Origin: an uncultured Actinomycetes bacterium
Lineage (GTDB): Bacteria > Actinomycetota > Actinomycetes > S36-B12
Reading direction: 5' to 3'
Assembly: GCA_913057155.1 (NCBI GenBank)
Contig: CAJXNV010000005.1
Coordinates: 1-32,742 of the forward strand
Length of the DNA stretch: 32,742 nucleotides
A model generated the notes under the pieces. It searched no databases. It saw only the letters and a program-made list of their open reading frames with translations, and was not told the DNA's origin. Both the position numbers and the translations under genes were made by a program. Below are positions 16,383 through 24,106 of the stretch, piece by piece; the first letter of the stretch is position 1; each line of letters opens with the position of its first letter.

Positions 16383-17258
16383 ATGAACCCAGACGACACC
16401 GGCCACCTGCGACCGGAGGTTCCACTCATCTGGCGTGCGAGGGACAAGGTGCACTTCGGTGATCACCCGGTAGCCGTGGACCTCGATACCCGAGAAGCGC
16501 AGTGGCTGGAATCGCTGAAGTCCCACCGCAGTACGGCTGCCGCCCGCGCGGCCTGCCCGAGCGGCCCGAAGCGCGCCGACCGCATCCTCGCGGTGGCCAG
16601 GGCAGCGGGCGCACTCGACGAACCCGGCGAATGCTGGTGGCTGACCCCGGAGGAACGCTTCGCCGTGCGCGGCGAACTGTTGGCCCTGACCCAGTGGCAT
16701 GAGATCCCGGGGCAGGCACTCGCCGCCCGATCGGCGTGCGCCGTAGCCGTGCCAGGCACCGGGCCGGTGGCCGACATCGTGCGCGCGGCGTTCGAGGACT
16801 GCGGGCTTCGAACCTGCGAACCGGCGTATGCCGATGTGGTGGTGCTCGTCGGTCACGGTCACATCGACGCCATCGATCCGCACGAGGAGTACGCCGGGAA
16901 CGTGCACCTACCGGTGCGCATCCACCACGCCCGCGCCGCCATCGGTCCGGTGGTGATCCCCGGCCGCACTCCGTGCTGCCGGTGCCTGTCGCTGCACGCT
17001 CGCGATCGCGACGCGGCGTGGCCGGCGATGGCCGCGCAATGGCGCAGCTGGTCTTCATCGGTGCCACCGGATCGGCTGCTGACCCGGCGCACCGCCCTCG
17101 AGACCGTGACGGTGGTGCGCGAATGGATCGACACCGCCGGCGATCAGCCGACCTATCGAGTTCACCTCGAAGTCCCGCGGATGATCGCCCGAAGCGAACA
17201 ACTACTCGCGCACGAGGCGTGCGGGTGCTTGTGGCAGCGGGACCGTCTCACTGCCTGA
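16383..17258 (+). CDS. Cyclodehydratase/TOMM leader-binding-like protein (Rv3196-like, degenerate E1/ThiF fold)
   Basis: N-terminal winged-helix-like segment; C-terminal Cys motifs CCRCL and CGC, consistent with a zinc tetrad; position before the ABC1 kinase gene as in M. tuberculosis. Confidence 0.65.
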   Translation: MNPDDTGHLRPEVPLIWRARDKVHFGDHPVAVDLDTREAQWLESLKSHRSTAAARAACPSGPKRADRILAVARAAGALDEPGECWWLTPEERFAVRGELLALTQWHEIPGQALAARSACAVAVPGTGPVADIVRAAFEDCGLRTCEPAYADVVVLVGHGHIDAIDPHEEYAGNVHLPVRIHHARAAIGPVVIPGRTPCCRCLSLHARDRDAAWPAMAAQWRSWSSSVPPDRLLTRRTALETVTVVREWIDTAGDQPTYRVHLEVPRMIARSEQLLAHEACGCLWQRDRLTA

Positions 17259-17279
17259 GGGAGCCGATCCACCGCAGCG

Positions 17280-17302
17280 CGCGGACTTCAGGGAAGTCCG
17301 CG
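17280..17302 (+). promoter_or_regulatory. Inverted repeat just upstream of the ABC1 kinase start
   Basis: C GCGGACTTC-AGG-GAAGTCCGC G: 10-bp perfect stem, 11 nt before the ATG at 17314, no T-run. Confidence 0.6.
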
Positions 17303-17313
17303 ACAATGACCAC

Positions 17314-18642
17314 ATGCCCGATATCCCCAAGAACGCCCTCACCCGTGGGGTCCGCATCGCGACCTTGCCCGCGTCCTACGCCGGGCGCACCGCGTGGGGA
17401 TTCGGCAAGAAGATCGGAGGTCGACCGGCCGAGGCGGTGACCGCCGAGATCCAGCAGCGAACCGCCGAGCAGATCTTCTCGGTCCTCGGCGAACTCAAGG
17501 GCGGGGCGATGAAGCTCGGCCAGGCGATGAGCATCTTCGAGGCCGCACTCCCCGAGGAAGTCGCCGGTCCCTATCGCGCGACCCTCACCAAGTTGCAGGA
17601 CGCCGCCCCGTCCATGCCGGCATCCACCGTCCACGAGATCCTCGCCGATTCCCTCGGCGCCGACTGGCGCGACCGCTTCGCCGAGTTCGACGACCAACCC
17701 GCCGGCGCCGCATCCATCGGGCAGGTGCACAAGGCGGTGTGGCACGACGGTCGGACCGTCGCGGTGAAGGTGCAGTACCCGGGCGCCGACAAGGCGCTGA
17801 TGGCCGACCTCAACCAGATGTCGCGCATGGGCAAGTTGTTCGCGTCCTGGGTACCCGGGCTCGACATCAAGGCCCTGGTCGAGGAACTCAAGGAACGGGT
17901 GATCGAGGAACTCGACTACCTCGGCGAATCCCAGTACCAACGCCAGTTCGCGGTGGCTTTCGAGGGTGATCCGGAGTTCCTCGTCCCCCATGTACTCGCA
18001 GCCGCCCCGCATGTGCTGGTCAGCGAGTGGGTCGACGGACGACCCATGTCCGACATCATCGCCAACGGCACCCAGGAGGAACGCGATCGAGTTGGCCTGC
18101 TCTACGAGCGGTTCCTGCTCTCCGGCCCCGAGCGCGCCGGCTTGTTGCACGCCGACCCGCATCCGGGCAACTACCGACTGACACCCGACGGCAAGTTGTG
18201 CGTCTTCGATTTCGGTGCCGTGGCCGTGCTGCCCGACGGACTCCCCCCGGCCATGGGTTCACTGCTGCGGATCGCCAAGAGCGGCGACGCCGAGACCGTC
18301 GTAGCGGGCTTGCGGGAGGAAGGCTTCGTGCTCCCGCACGTGGATGTCGACCCGGAGCAACTACTCGAGTACCTCGATCCGTTCGTCGAGCCGGCACGGC
18401 ACGAGTACTTCCACTTCAGTCGCGAGTGGCTGCGCGGTCAGTTCACGCGCTTGAACGACGTCCGCAACCCCGACTTCGCGGTCGGACTGAAGATCAACCT
18501 GCCGCCGTCGTACGCACTCATCCACCGAGTCTGGCTCGGCAGCATCGGGGTGCTGTGCCAACTCGAGGCGACGGTTCCGGTGCGCGGGGAGTTGGATCGC
18601 TGGGTTCCGGAGTTCCGCGAACCGGTGACCGCCGCCGACTAA
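17314..18642 (+). CDS. ABC1/UbiB (AarF) family atypical kinase (Rv3197-like)
   Basis: LKGGAMKLGQAMSIFE (KxGQ), QPAGAASIGQVHKAVWHDGRTVAVKVQYPG, LLHADPHPGNYRLTPDGKLCVFDFGAV. Confidence 0.95.
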   Translation: MPDIPKNALTRGVRIATLPASYAGRTAWGFGKKIGGRPAEAVTAEIQQRTAEQIFSVLGELKGGAMKLGQAMSIFEAALPEEVAGPYRATLTKLQDAAPSMPASTVHEILADSLGADWRDRFAEFDDQPAGAASIGQVHKAVWHDGRTVAVKVQYPGADKALMADLNQMSRMGKLFASWVPGLDIKALVEELKERVIEELDYLGESQYQRQFAVAFEGDPEFLVPHVLAAAPHVLVSEWVDGRPMSDIIANGTQEERDRVGLLYERFLLSGPERAGLLHADPHPGNYRLTPDGKLCVFDFGAVAVLPDGLPPAMGSLLRIAKSGDAETVVAGLREEGFVLPHVDVDPEQLLEYLDPFVEPARHEYFHFSREWLRGQFTRLNDVRNPDFAVGLKINLPPSYALIHRVWLGSIGVLCQLEATVPVRGELDRWVPEFREPVTAAD

Positions 18643-18658
18643 CGCAGGGCTGGCGGAA

Positions 18659-20785
18659 CTACTCGCGTCCACCCGCATCGATCGGAGTACGGGCGTCGAG
18701 CATGGCCAAGAGGGCGTCGCCGTATTGCTCGAGCTTCGCCGGGCCGATGCCGGGGATGGTGCTCAATGCGTCCCGGTCGCCGGGCAGTTGCTCGGCGATG
18801 GCGATCAAAGTTGCGTCGGTGAACACCACATAGGCCGGCACCGCCCGTTCGGTCGCCTGCTGCAAACGCCATGCCTTCAAGTCCTCGAAGAACGACTCAT
18901 CGAAGGTGGCCGGGCACGTCCGACAGCGTCCGATGGTCCGTTCCGCGGGAGTGACCAGCGCCTTGCCGCACGAACGACACTGGGCCGGCCCCTTGCGTCC
19001 GCGGGCACGCTTGCCACGCCCCCGGCCCGAACCGCGCTCGACCGCCGAGCGATCGGTAGGCGTGGCGACACTCGCGATGGAGTCCAGGAACCGGCTGGGC
19101 CGACGGGTGGCACGACCACCCGGTTGCCGGGCGAGCGCCCAACTCATGTGCAACTCGCGCTCTGCTCGGGTCATGGCGACGTACAGCAGCCGACGTTCCT
19201 CCTCGACTTGCTCCGGGCCCTCGGCGTGCTGCAACGGGATCAGACCGTCGCTGCAGCCGATGATGTGCACGATCGGCCATTCGAGCCCCTTCGCCGCGTG
19301 GATGGAGGCGAGCGTCACGCCATCGGCAACCGGCGCGAACTGGGTAGCCGAGCGTTCATCGAGGTGGTCTACGAACTCCGCCAAGGTGGCGCCGTGCATC
19401 TCGCGCGCTAGTTCCACCAGCGCGGCCAGGGATTCCCAACGCTCGCGGACGGCTCCCGTGGTGGTCGGCTGTTCCGGCGACCACCCCATCGCACTAAGCA
19501 CGTCGGCAACTTGGTCGGCGAGTGGGTCCGTGCCCACCGCAATGGTCGCGCCGACATCAGCGGGAGCGCCGTCGGCAGCGAACCGCGCGGCCGCACGAAT
19601 ACGACTGACCGCCTCACGCACCTCACCACGGTCGAAGAAACGCTCCGAACCACGAACGGTCACCGGGACCCCGGCATCGGCGAGCGCGGATTCGATCTCG
19701 ACGGCTTGGGCGTTGATTCGATACAGCACCGCGATGTCCCGCGGCCGCACGCCTGCGGCCAAACTGGCTTGGATCGAGTTCGCGACCGCACGCGCCTCGG
19801 AGACGTCGTCGTCGTAATTGCTGACGACCGGCACCGAGCCGGGCGGGTTCTGCGATTGCAGCGTCACCGCGTTGCGGGACGACGCCCCGGAATGGATGAG
19901 GGCGTTGGCCAACTCCACGATCTGCGGTGTGCACCGATAGCAGCGCACGAGCCGCACGGTGGTGGCACCGGGGTGCTCGGTCGCGAATCGCAGCAGGTAG
20001 TCCGGGCTCGCGCCGGTGAAGGAATAGATGGTCTGGCTCGGATCGCCGACCACGCAGACGTCGTCCCTATCCCCGCGCCATAGGGCGAGGAGTTCGTGTT
20101 GGACCGGATTGACGTCCTGATACTCATCGACGGTCAACCAGCGGTAGGCGGTACGAACTTCCCGAGCGATGGAGTGATCGCCGGACAGCGCTCCCACCAG
20201 CACGATCATGACGTCCTCGAAGTCGATCACGCCGCGATCGGACTTCGCTTGCTCATAGGAGCCCAGGACCCTGGCGAGGTCGGCTGCATCGAGGCTCAAG
20301 TCCCGGGATACCTCGGTGGTGGCGAGGGTGTGCTCGTCGAGGAAGTTCACCCGCGCCCACTCGATGTCGGAACTGACGTCGCGCACCAGCGAGGTGTCGG
20401 GCGAGATGTCGTTCGCCGACAGTGCGCGGGCGACGAGACTGGCCTTGCTGGGCATGATCTCCGGGAACGCCCGATCCGATAGTCGCGGCCAGAAGTAGCG
20501 CAGTTGACGCAGCGCGGCAGCGTGGAAAGTACGGGCCTGCACTCCCGCGACCCCGAGTGAGCGCAACCGCGCCCGCAATTCCCCGGCTGCCCGGTTGGTG
20601 AACGTGACGGCCAGGGTGCGGCGCGGATCGTGCGCACCGGTCAGCACTCCGTAGGCGATCCGATGGGTGATGGCGCGGGTCTTGCCGGTGCCGGCGCCGG
20701 CGAGCACCATGACCGGCCCCTCGAGGCTCTCGGCGACCGCGCGCTGCTCATCGTCGAGTCCCTCGAGTACCTGGCCGGCTTCCAC
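18659..20785 (-). CDS. uvrD2: ATP-dependent DNA helicase UvrD2 (SF1, tetracysteine and HRDC-like C-terminus)
   Basis: Walker A LAGAGTGKTRAITHRI, LTVDEYQDVNPVQ, C-terminal CRSCGKALVTPAERTIGRCRTC and HRDC-like AEQLPGDRDALSTIPGIGPAKLEQYG. Likely GTG start near 20785; the track extension to 20998 looks spurious. Confidence 0.9.
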   Translation of the reverse strand: MEAGQVLEGLDDEQRAVAESLEGPVMVLAGAGTGKTRAITHRIAYGVLTGAHDPRRTLAVTFTNRAAGELRARLRSLGVAGVQARTFHAAALRQLRYFWPRLSDRAFPEIMPSKASLVARALSANDISPDTSLVRDVSSDIEWARVNFLDEHTLATTEVSRDLSLDAADLARVLGSYEQAKSDRGVIDFEDVMIVLVGALSGDHSIAREVRTAYRWLTVDEYQDVNPVQHELLALWRGDRDDVCVVGDPSQTIYSFTGASPDYLLRFATEHPGATTVRLVRCYRCTPQIVELANALIHSGASSRNAVTLQSQNPPGSVPVVSNYDDDVSEARAVANSIQASLAAGVRPRDIAVLYRINAQAVEIESALADAGVPVTVRGSERFFDRGEVREAVSRIRAAARFAADGAPADVGATIAVGTDPLADQVADVLSAMGWSPEQPTTTGAVRERWESLAALVELAREMHGATLAEFVDHLDERSATQFAPVADGVTLASIHAAKGLEWPIVHIIGCSDGLIPLQHAEGPEQVEEERRLLYVAMTRAERELHMSWALARQPGGRATRRPSRFLDSIASVATPTDRSAVERGSGRGRGKRARGRKGPAQCRSCGKALVTPAERTIGRCRTCPATFDESFFEDLKAWRLQQATERAVPAYVVFTDATLIAIAEQLPGDRDALSTIPGIGPAKLEQYGDALLAMLDARTPIDAGGRE

Positions 20786-20877
20786 GGCCCGATGCTTGCA
20801 CGGATGACCGACGCCGCCTACCGCCCATCCACAGGACGGGTCGTTCGACGCGACTCTTACACGTCGGCCCTTCGCCC

Positions 20878-21432
20878 TCAGTGCGCGAGCAGCAACTCCA
20901 CGACGATCACGAAGAACCCCAGGAATCCGTAGACGAGGGCGTACCGCAGCTGCGACCACCGGCCGAGCCCGGCTCGCCGGGCGGCGAACACGCCCCACAG
21001 GAACAAGGAGGCCACACCGATGCCCTGCGCTGCATCGATGGCCGCCCAGGAATCGCCACCGAAGACGAACACCACGGTGGAAAGGATCATCACCGGTACG
21101 CCGACGGCCAGGTACTGCAGTCCCGTCAGCGCCAGATGACGCCGATCATCGCCGGTGAGTGGACGCCCCGTGCGGACTTGGATGTCGATCGCATCCGAGA
21201 AGGAATGCGCTGCGGCCAACGCGAACAGCGGCGCGATCACCACCGCGAACAACTCCCACAACGTCCCTTGGTCGAAGACATCGTCCGATTCCTCGTAGAT
21301 GCCGAGCGCCACCATCAAGATGATGGTTCCGTAGATCAGCCGATGGGGATCCCAGTCCAGGCCCAGGAATCGCAGCAATGGCCGAGCGGGCACTTCCGCT
21401 GAGTCATCGGTTGACCGCGCGTGTTCGACCAC
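20878..21432 (-). CDS. Integral membrane protein, unknown function (about 4 TM)
   Basis: Several hydrophobic helices: LIYGTIILMVALGIY, LFAVVIAPLFALAAAHS, YLAVGVPVMILSTVVFVFG, ALVYGFLGFFVIVVELLLA. Confidence 0.8.
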   Translation of the reverse strand: MVEHARSTDDSAEVPARPLLRFLGLDWDPHRLIYGTIILMVALGIYEESDDVFDQGTLWELFAVVIAPLFALAAAHSFSDAIDIQVRTGRPLTGDDRRHLALTGLQYLAVGVPVMILSTVVFVFGGDSWAAIDAAQGIGVASLFLWGVFAARRAGLGRWSQLRYALVYGFLGFFVIVVELLLAH

Positions 21433-21490
21433 GCGCCAACTGTGCCACGTCGCTTCGGGGGACGGTGGAGATGACCGCTAGCCTTGCCGG

Positions 21491-21763
21491 GTGAGCGATC
21501 CGACCGAATGGGTTCCCGACTCGGGCGCGGTGACGATGTTCTCCACCGTGTGGTGCGGGTACTGCCAACGGCTCAAGGCACAGATGATGCGCGAAGGCAT
21601 CGAATTCACCGAGATCGACATCGAGCACACCCCCGATGCTGCGCATTTCGTAGAGAACGCAAATGCCGGGAACCAAACCGTTCCCACGGTCGTCTTCCCC
21701 GACGGCACCACGATGACCAACCCGCCCTTCAAGGAACTCAAGGCGAAGCTCGAGTCGATCTAG
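21491..21763 (+). CDS. mrx1: Mycoredoxin / glutaredoxin-like protein
   Basis: TMFSTVWCGYCQRLKAQM active site CGYC; QTVPTVVFPDGTTMTNP; next to uvrD2 and nudC as in M. tuberculosis. Confidence 0.9.
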   Translation: MSDPTEWVPDSGAVTMFSTVWCGYCQRLKAQMMREGIEFTEIDIEHTPDAAHFVENANAGNQTVPTVVFPDGTTMTNPPFKELKAKLESI

Positions 21764-21773
21764 CCCGGCGCTG

Positions 21774-22775
21774 CTACCTGGTTGGGCGAGTCAGTGCCCT
21801 GCTCCACTCACCGGGCAAGGGCTCACCGAACCAACGTTCGATCAACTTGCGCGCGATGCTCACCTGCGGCGGTAGCGAGATCTCGCCCGACTCGCACGCC
21901 GCTGCGAGTTCGGACCGGGAGAACCAGCGCGCGTGCACGATCTCCTCGCCGTCCACATCGATCTTCGGATCCTCGGCGAAGGCGTGGTAGCCGAGCATCA
22001 GCGAAGCGGGAAAGGGCCAGGGCTGGCTGCCGAGGTACTGGATATCGCGTGCGGCGTCGCCGATCCGCACCCCGGACTCCTCCGCCACCTCTCGTCGCAC
22101 CGCCGCCTCGGCAGACTCGCCGGCTTCCACGAAACCGGCCAGGGTCGAGTACCAGGTCGGCTCCCATCGACCCTGCCGACCGAGCAGAGCCCGATCCTGC
22201 TCATCGCGCACGAGCACGATCACGGCCGGATCGGTGCGCGGGAAATGGGACACCTCATCGACATCGCAACGCCGTGACCACCCGGCTTCCCGCCAGCTGA
22301 CCTGACCACCGCACCGGGGACAGTGCCGGTGCGTTCGCGACCAGTTGTCCAAGGCGACCGCCGTGACCATGAGCCCGGCATCCAAGGCACCGAGATCCGA
22401 GCCGGCCGCACGCAGGTCCGCCCACCGCACCCCCGGCGAGTGCGCCTGGGGAATGTCCGCGGACTCGTGGTGCACGCAGAAGTAGACGATGCCGTCGGCA
22501 TCGATCCCGAGAAGGGTGACCGGCGCATGATCGAGTGCGGGATCGAGTGCGGGATCGAGTGCGCGATCGAATGCAACGCCATCGGGCGGCCCGGTCACGG
22601 CCAAGGCGTTGCCCTCGAGCAGCGCGCTACCGTGCTGGACATGCACGAACCTGGTCGCGGGATCGGCGAGGGCCCGGCCGACCCACGCTTCGTCGCCGCG
22701 GCGCTCGGCCGCGCGGTCGACCGCCGAGCGAGCCAGGACGAGATCGTCGAGCAGCCACCACTGTGGATCCGACAT
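21774..22775 (-). CDS. nudC: NAD(+) diphosphatase NudC (NUDIX)
   Basis: Zn-ribbon-like CPRCGGQVSWREAGWSRRC; Nudix box GFVEAGESAEAAVRREVAEESGV; NudC signature SQPWPFPASLMLGY. ATG at 22775. Confidence 0.92.
   Translation of the reverse strand: MSDPQWWLLDDLVLARSAVDRAAERRGDEAWVGRALADPATRFVHVQHGSALLEGNALAVTGPPDGVAFDRALDPALDPALDHAPVTLLGIDADGIVYFCVHHESADIPQAHSPGVRWADLRAAGSDLGALDAGLMVTAVALDNWSRTHRHCPRCGGQVSWREAGWSRRCDVDEVSHFPRTDPAVIVLVRDEQDRALLGRQGRWEPTWYSTLAGFVEAGESAEAAVRREVAEESGVRIGDAARDIQYLGSQPWPFPASLMLGYHAFAEDPKIDVDGEEIVHARWFSRSELAAACESGEISLPPQVSIARKLIERWFGEPLPGEWSRALTRPTR
22529..22576. repeat. 12-bp tandem repeat (4 copies) in the nudC coding region
   Basis: gatcgagtgcgg x2, gatcgagtgcgc, gatcgaatgcaa; encodes ALDPALDPALDHAP. 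Confidence 0.9.
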
Positions 22776-22825
22776 TCGCAACGGTGCTCCCCAATCGTGT
22801 CCCGCGCGAGCCTAAGGTGTTGCAG

Positions 22826-24106
22826 GTGAGCGTGTTCATCCGCCAGTTGACGGGAATCCGCTTCGTCGCTGCGTTCTGGGTATTCGCCTACCACCTCCAG
22901 GGCCCCTTCAACGTGCTCGGACTCCTGACCATCCCGGTTATCGGCGATGTCATGCGCGTGGGGCGACTCGGCGTCGATCTGTTCTTCGCCCTGTCCGGCT
23001 TCATCCTCACGCACACCTACCTGACCCGGATGGGGCACTCGATCCAGGTGCGCCAGACCCTGAAGTTCTGGTGGCTGCGCCTAGCTCGCATCTACCCGGT
23101 GCACATCGTGATGCTGGTCGTCGCCGGTATCGCCGTGTTCGCCCAAGCGCGAATCGCCGGAGAATCCGTCGACCGCGACTGGTGGAACCCGATCGACTTC
23201 ATCAAGAACCTGCTGTTGATCCAAGAGTGGGGCGCCAACCCCGAACGCGGCTGGAACTTCGTCGCGTGGTCCTTGTCGATGGAGTGGCTGGCCTACCTGG
23301 TCTTCCCGATCTTGGTCCTCGTGCTGTGGCGGCTGCACGCGAAGGTTCCGACTTTCGTCCTGGTGCTGGCCTGGTTCGCGGTCCTGACCCCGCTCGTCGG
23401 CTACGGGCTCGGCACCAGCGACCCGTACTACACGAACGATTGGGGATCCACCTACCGGATCGGCACGGAGTTCATCGCCGGGGCCATCACCTACCTGATC
23501 GTGCAACGCCTCGCCGAACGCGGGAAGGCCGTGCACAAAGCCGCCGACATCCTGGCCATCGCATTGCCCCTCGCAGTGGTCGCCGGTTCGGTGCTGCTGG
23601 CCAACCTCCCGGCTGCGCAACCACCCGAGAGCGCCTTGAGCCCGGACGCCGAACCACTACCGCCGTACTTCCATCTGTTACTCGTGCCCCTGCTCATCGC
23701 ATGGATCGGTGCGTTGGCCCTCGCCCGCGGCGGCATGGCTCGCGCGCTGTCCACCCGCGCTCTGGTGCTCGGCGGATTCATCTCCTATTCGCTGTACATG
23801 ACGCACCTGGTGTGGATGGGGCTGTGGCGCACCGGCATGGATGCTGTCGGTATCGACGGCGGGGCGCTGTACGCCGTCGGCGTGGTCTTCTTGATCGTGG
23901 GAGCGATGGCCATCGCCTACCTGATGTGGCGGGTGGTCGAGGAACCTGCCCGGGAGTGGATGCGCGGGCTCGTGGGCAGCCGCCGCACGCCGACCGAGGA
24001 GGCCGGCGAGCAGATCGTGGAAGCGACCGAGACCGATACCGGTCACGACGGGGCGCCCGATGAGCCCATCGAACCCGTGGCCGTCCCCGACGAGGAGACC
24101 CGCTAA
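22826..24106 (+). CDS. Acyltransferase family 3 (OafA-like) multi-TM protein
   Basis: RQLTGIRFVAAFWVFAYHLQGPFNVLG, LGVDLFFALSGFILTHTYL, GWNFVAWSLSMEWLAYLVFP; many TM helices. GTG start near 22826; the upstream 97 codons of the track ORF are antisense to nudC. Confidence 0.93.
   Translation: MSVFIRQLTGIRFVAAFWVFAYHLQGPFNVLGLLTIPVIGDVMRVGRLGVDLFFALSGFILTHTYLTRMGHSIQVRQTLKFWWLRLARIYPVHIVMLVVAGIAVFAQARIAGESVDRDWWNPIDFIKNLLLIQEWGANPERGWNFVAWSLSMEWLAYLVFPILVLVLWRLHAKVPTFVLVLAWFAVLTPLVGYGLGTSDPYYTNDWGSTYRIGTEFIAGAITYLIVQRLAERGKAVHKAADILAIALPLAVVAGSVLLANLPAAQPPESALSPDAEPLPPYFHLLLVPLLIAWIGALALARGGMARALSTRALVLGGFISYSLYMTHLVWMGLWRTGMDAVGIDGGALYAVGVVFLIVGAMAIAYLMWRVVEEPAREWMRGLVGSRRTPTEEAGEQIVEATETDTGHDGAPDEPIEPVAVPDEETR

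Noticed and set aside
20786-20880. Possible LexA/SOS box upstream of uvrD2 (and at 30648-30685 upstream of adnA)
   Set aside because: No convincing GAAC-N4-GTTC-type palindrome seen by eye in either region.
20786-20998. N-terminal extension of the UvrD2 ORF
   Set aside because: Arg-rich, no helicase motifs, and overlaps the 3' end of the downstream-strand membrane protein gene; a GTG near 20785 fits the family better.
22535-22825. N-terminal 97 codons of the 523-aa acyltransferase ORF (MRDRVRDRVRDRMQ...)
   Set aside because: Antisense to nudC and its 12-bp repeat; the typical acyltransferase N-terminus starts near 22826.
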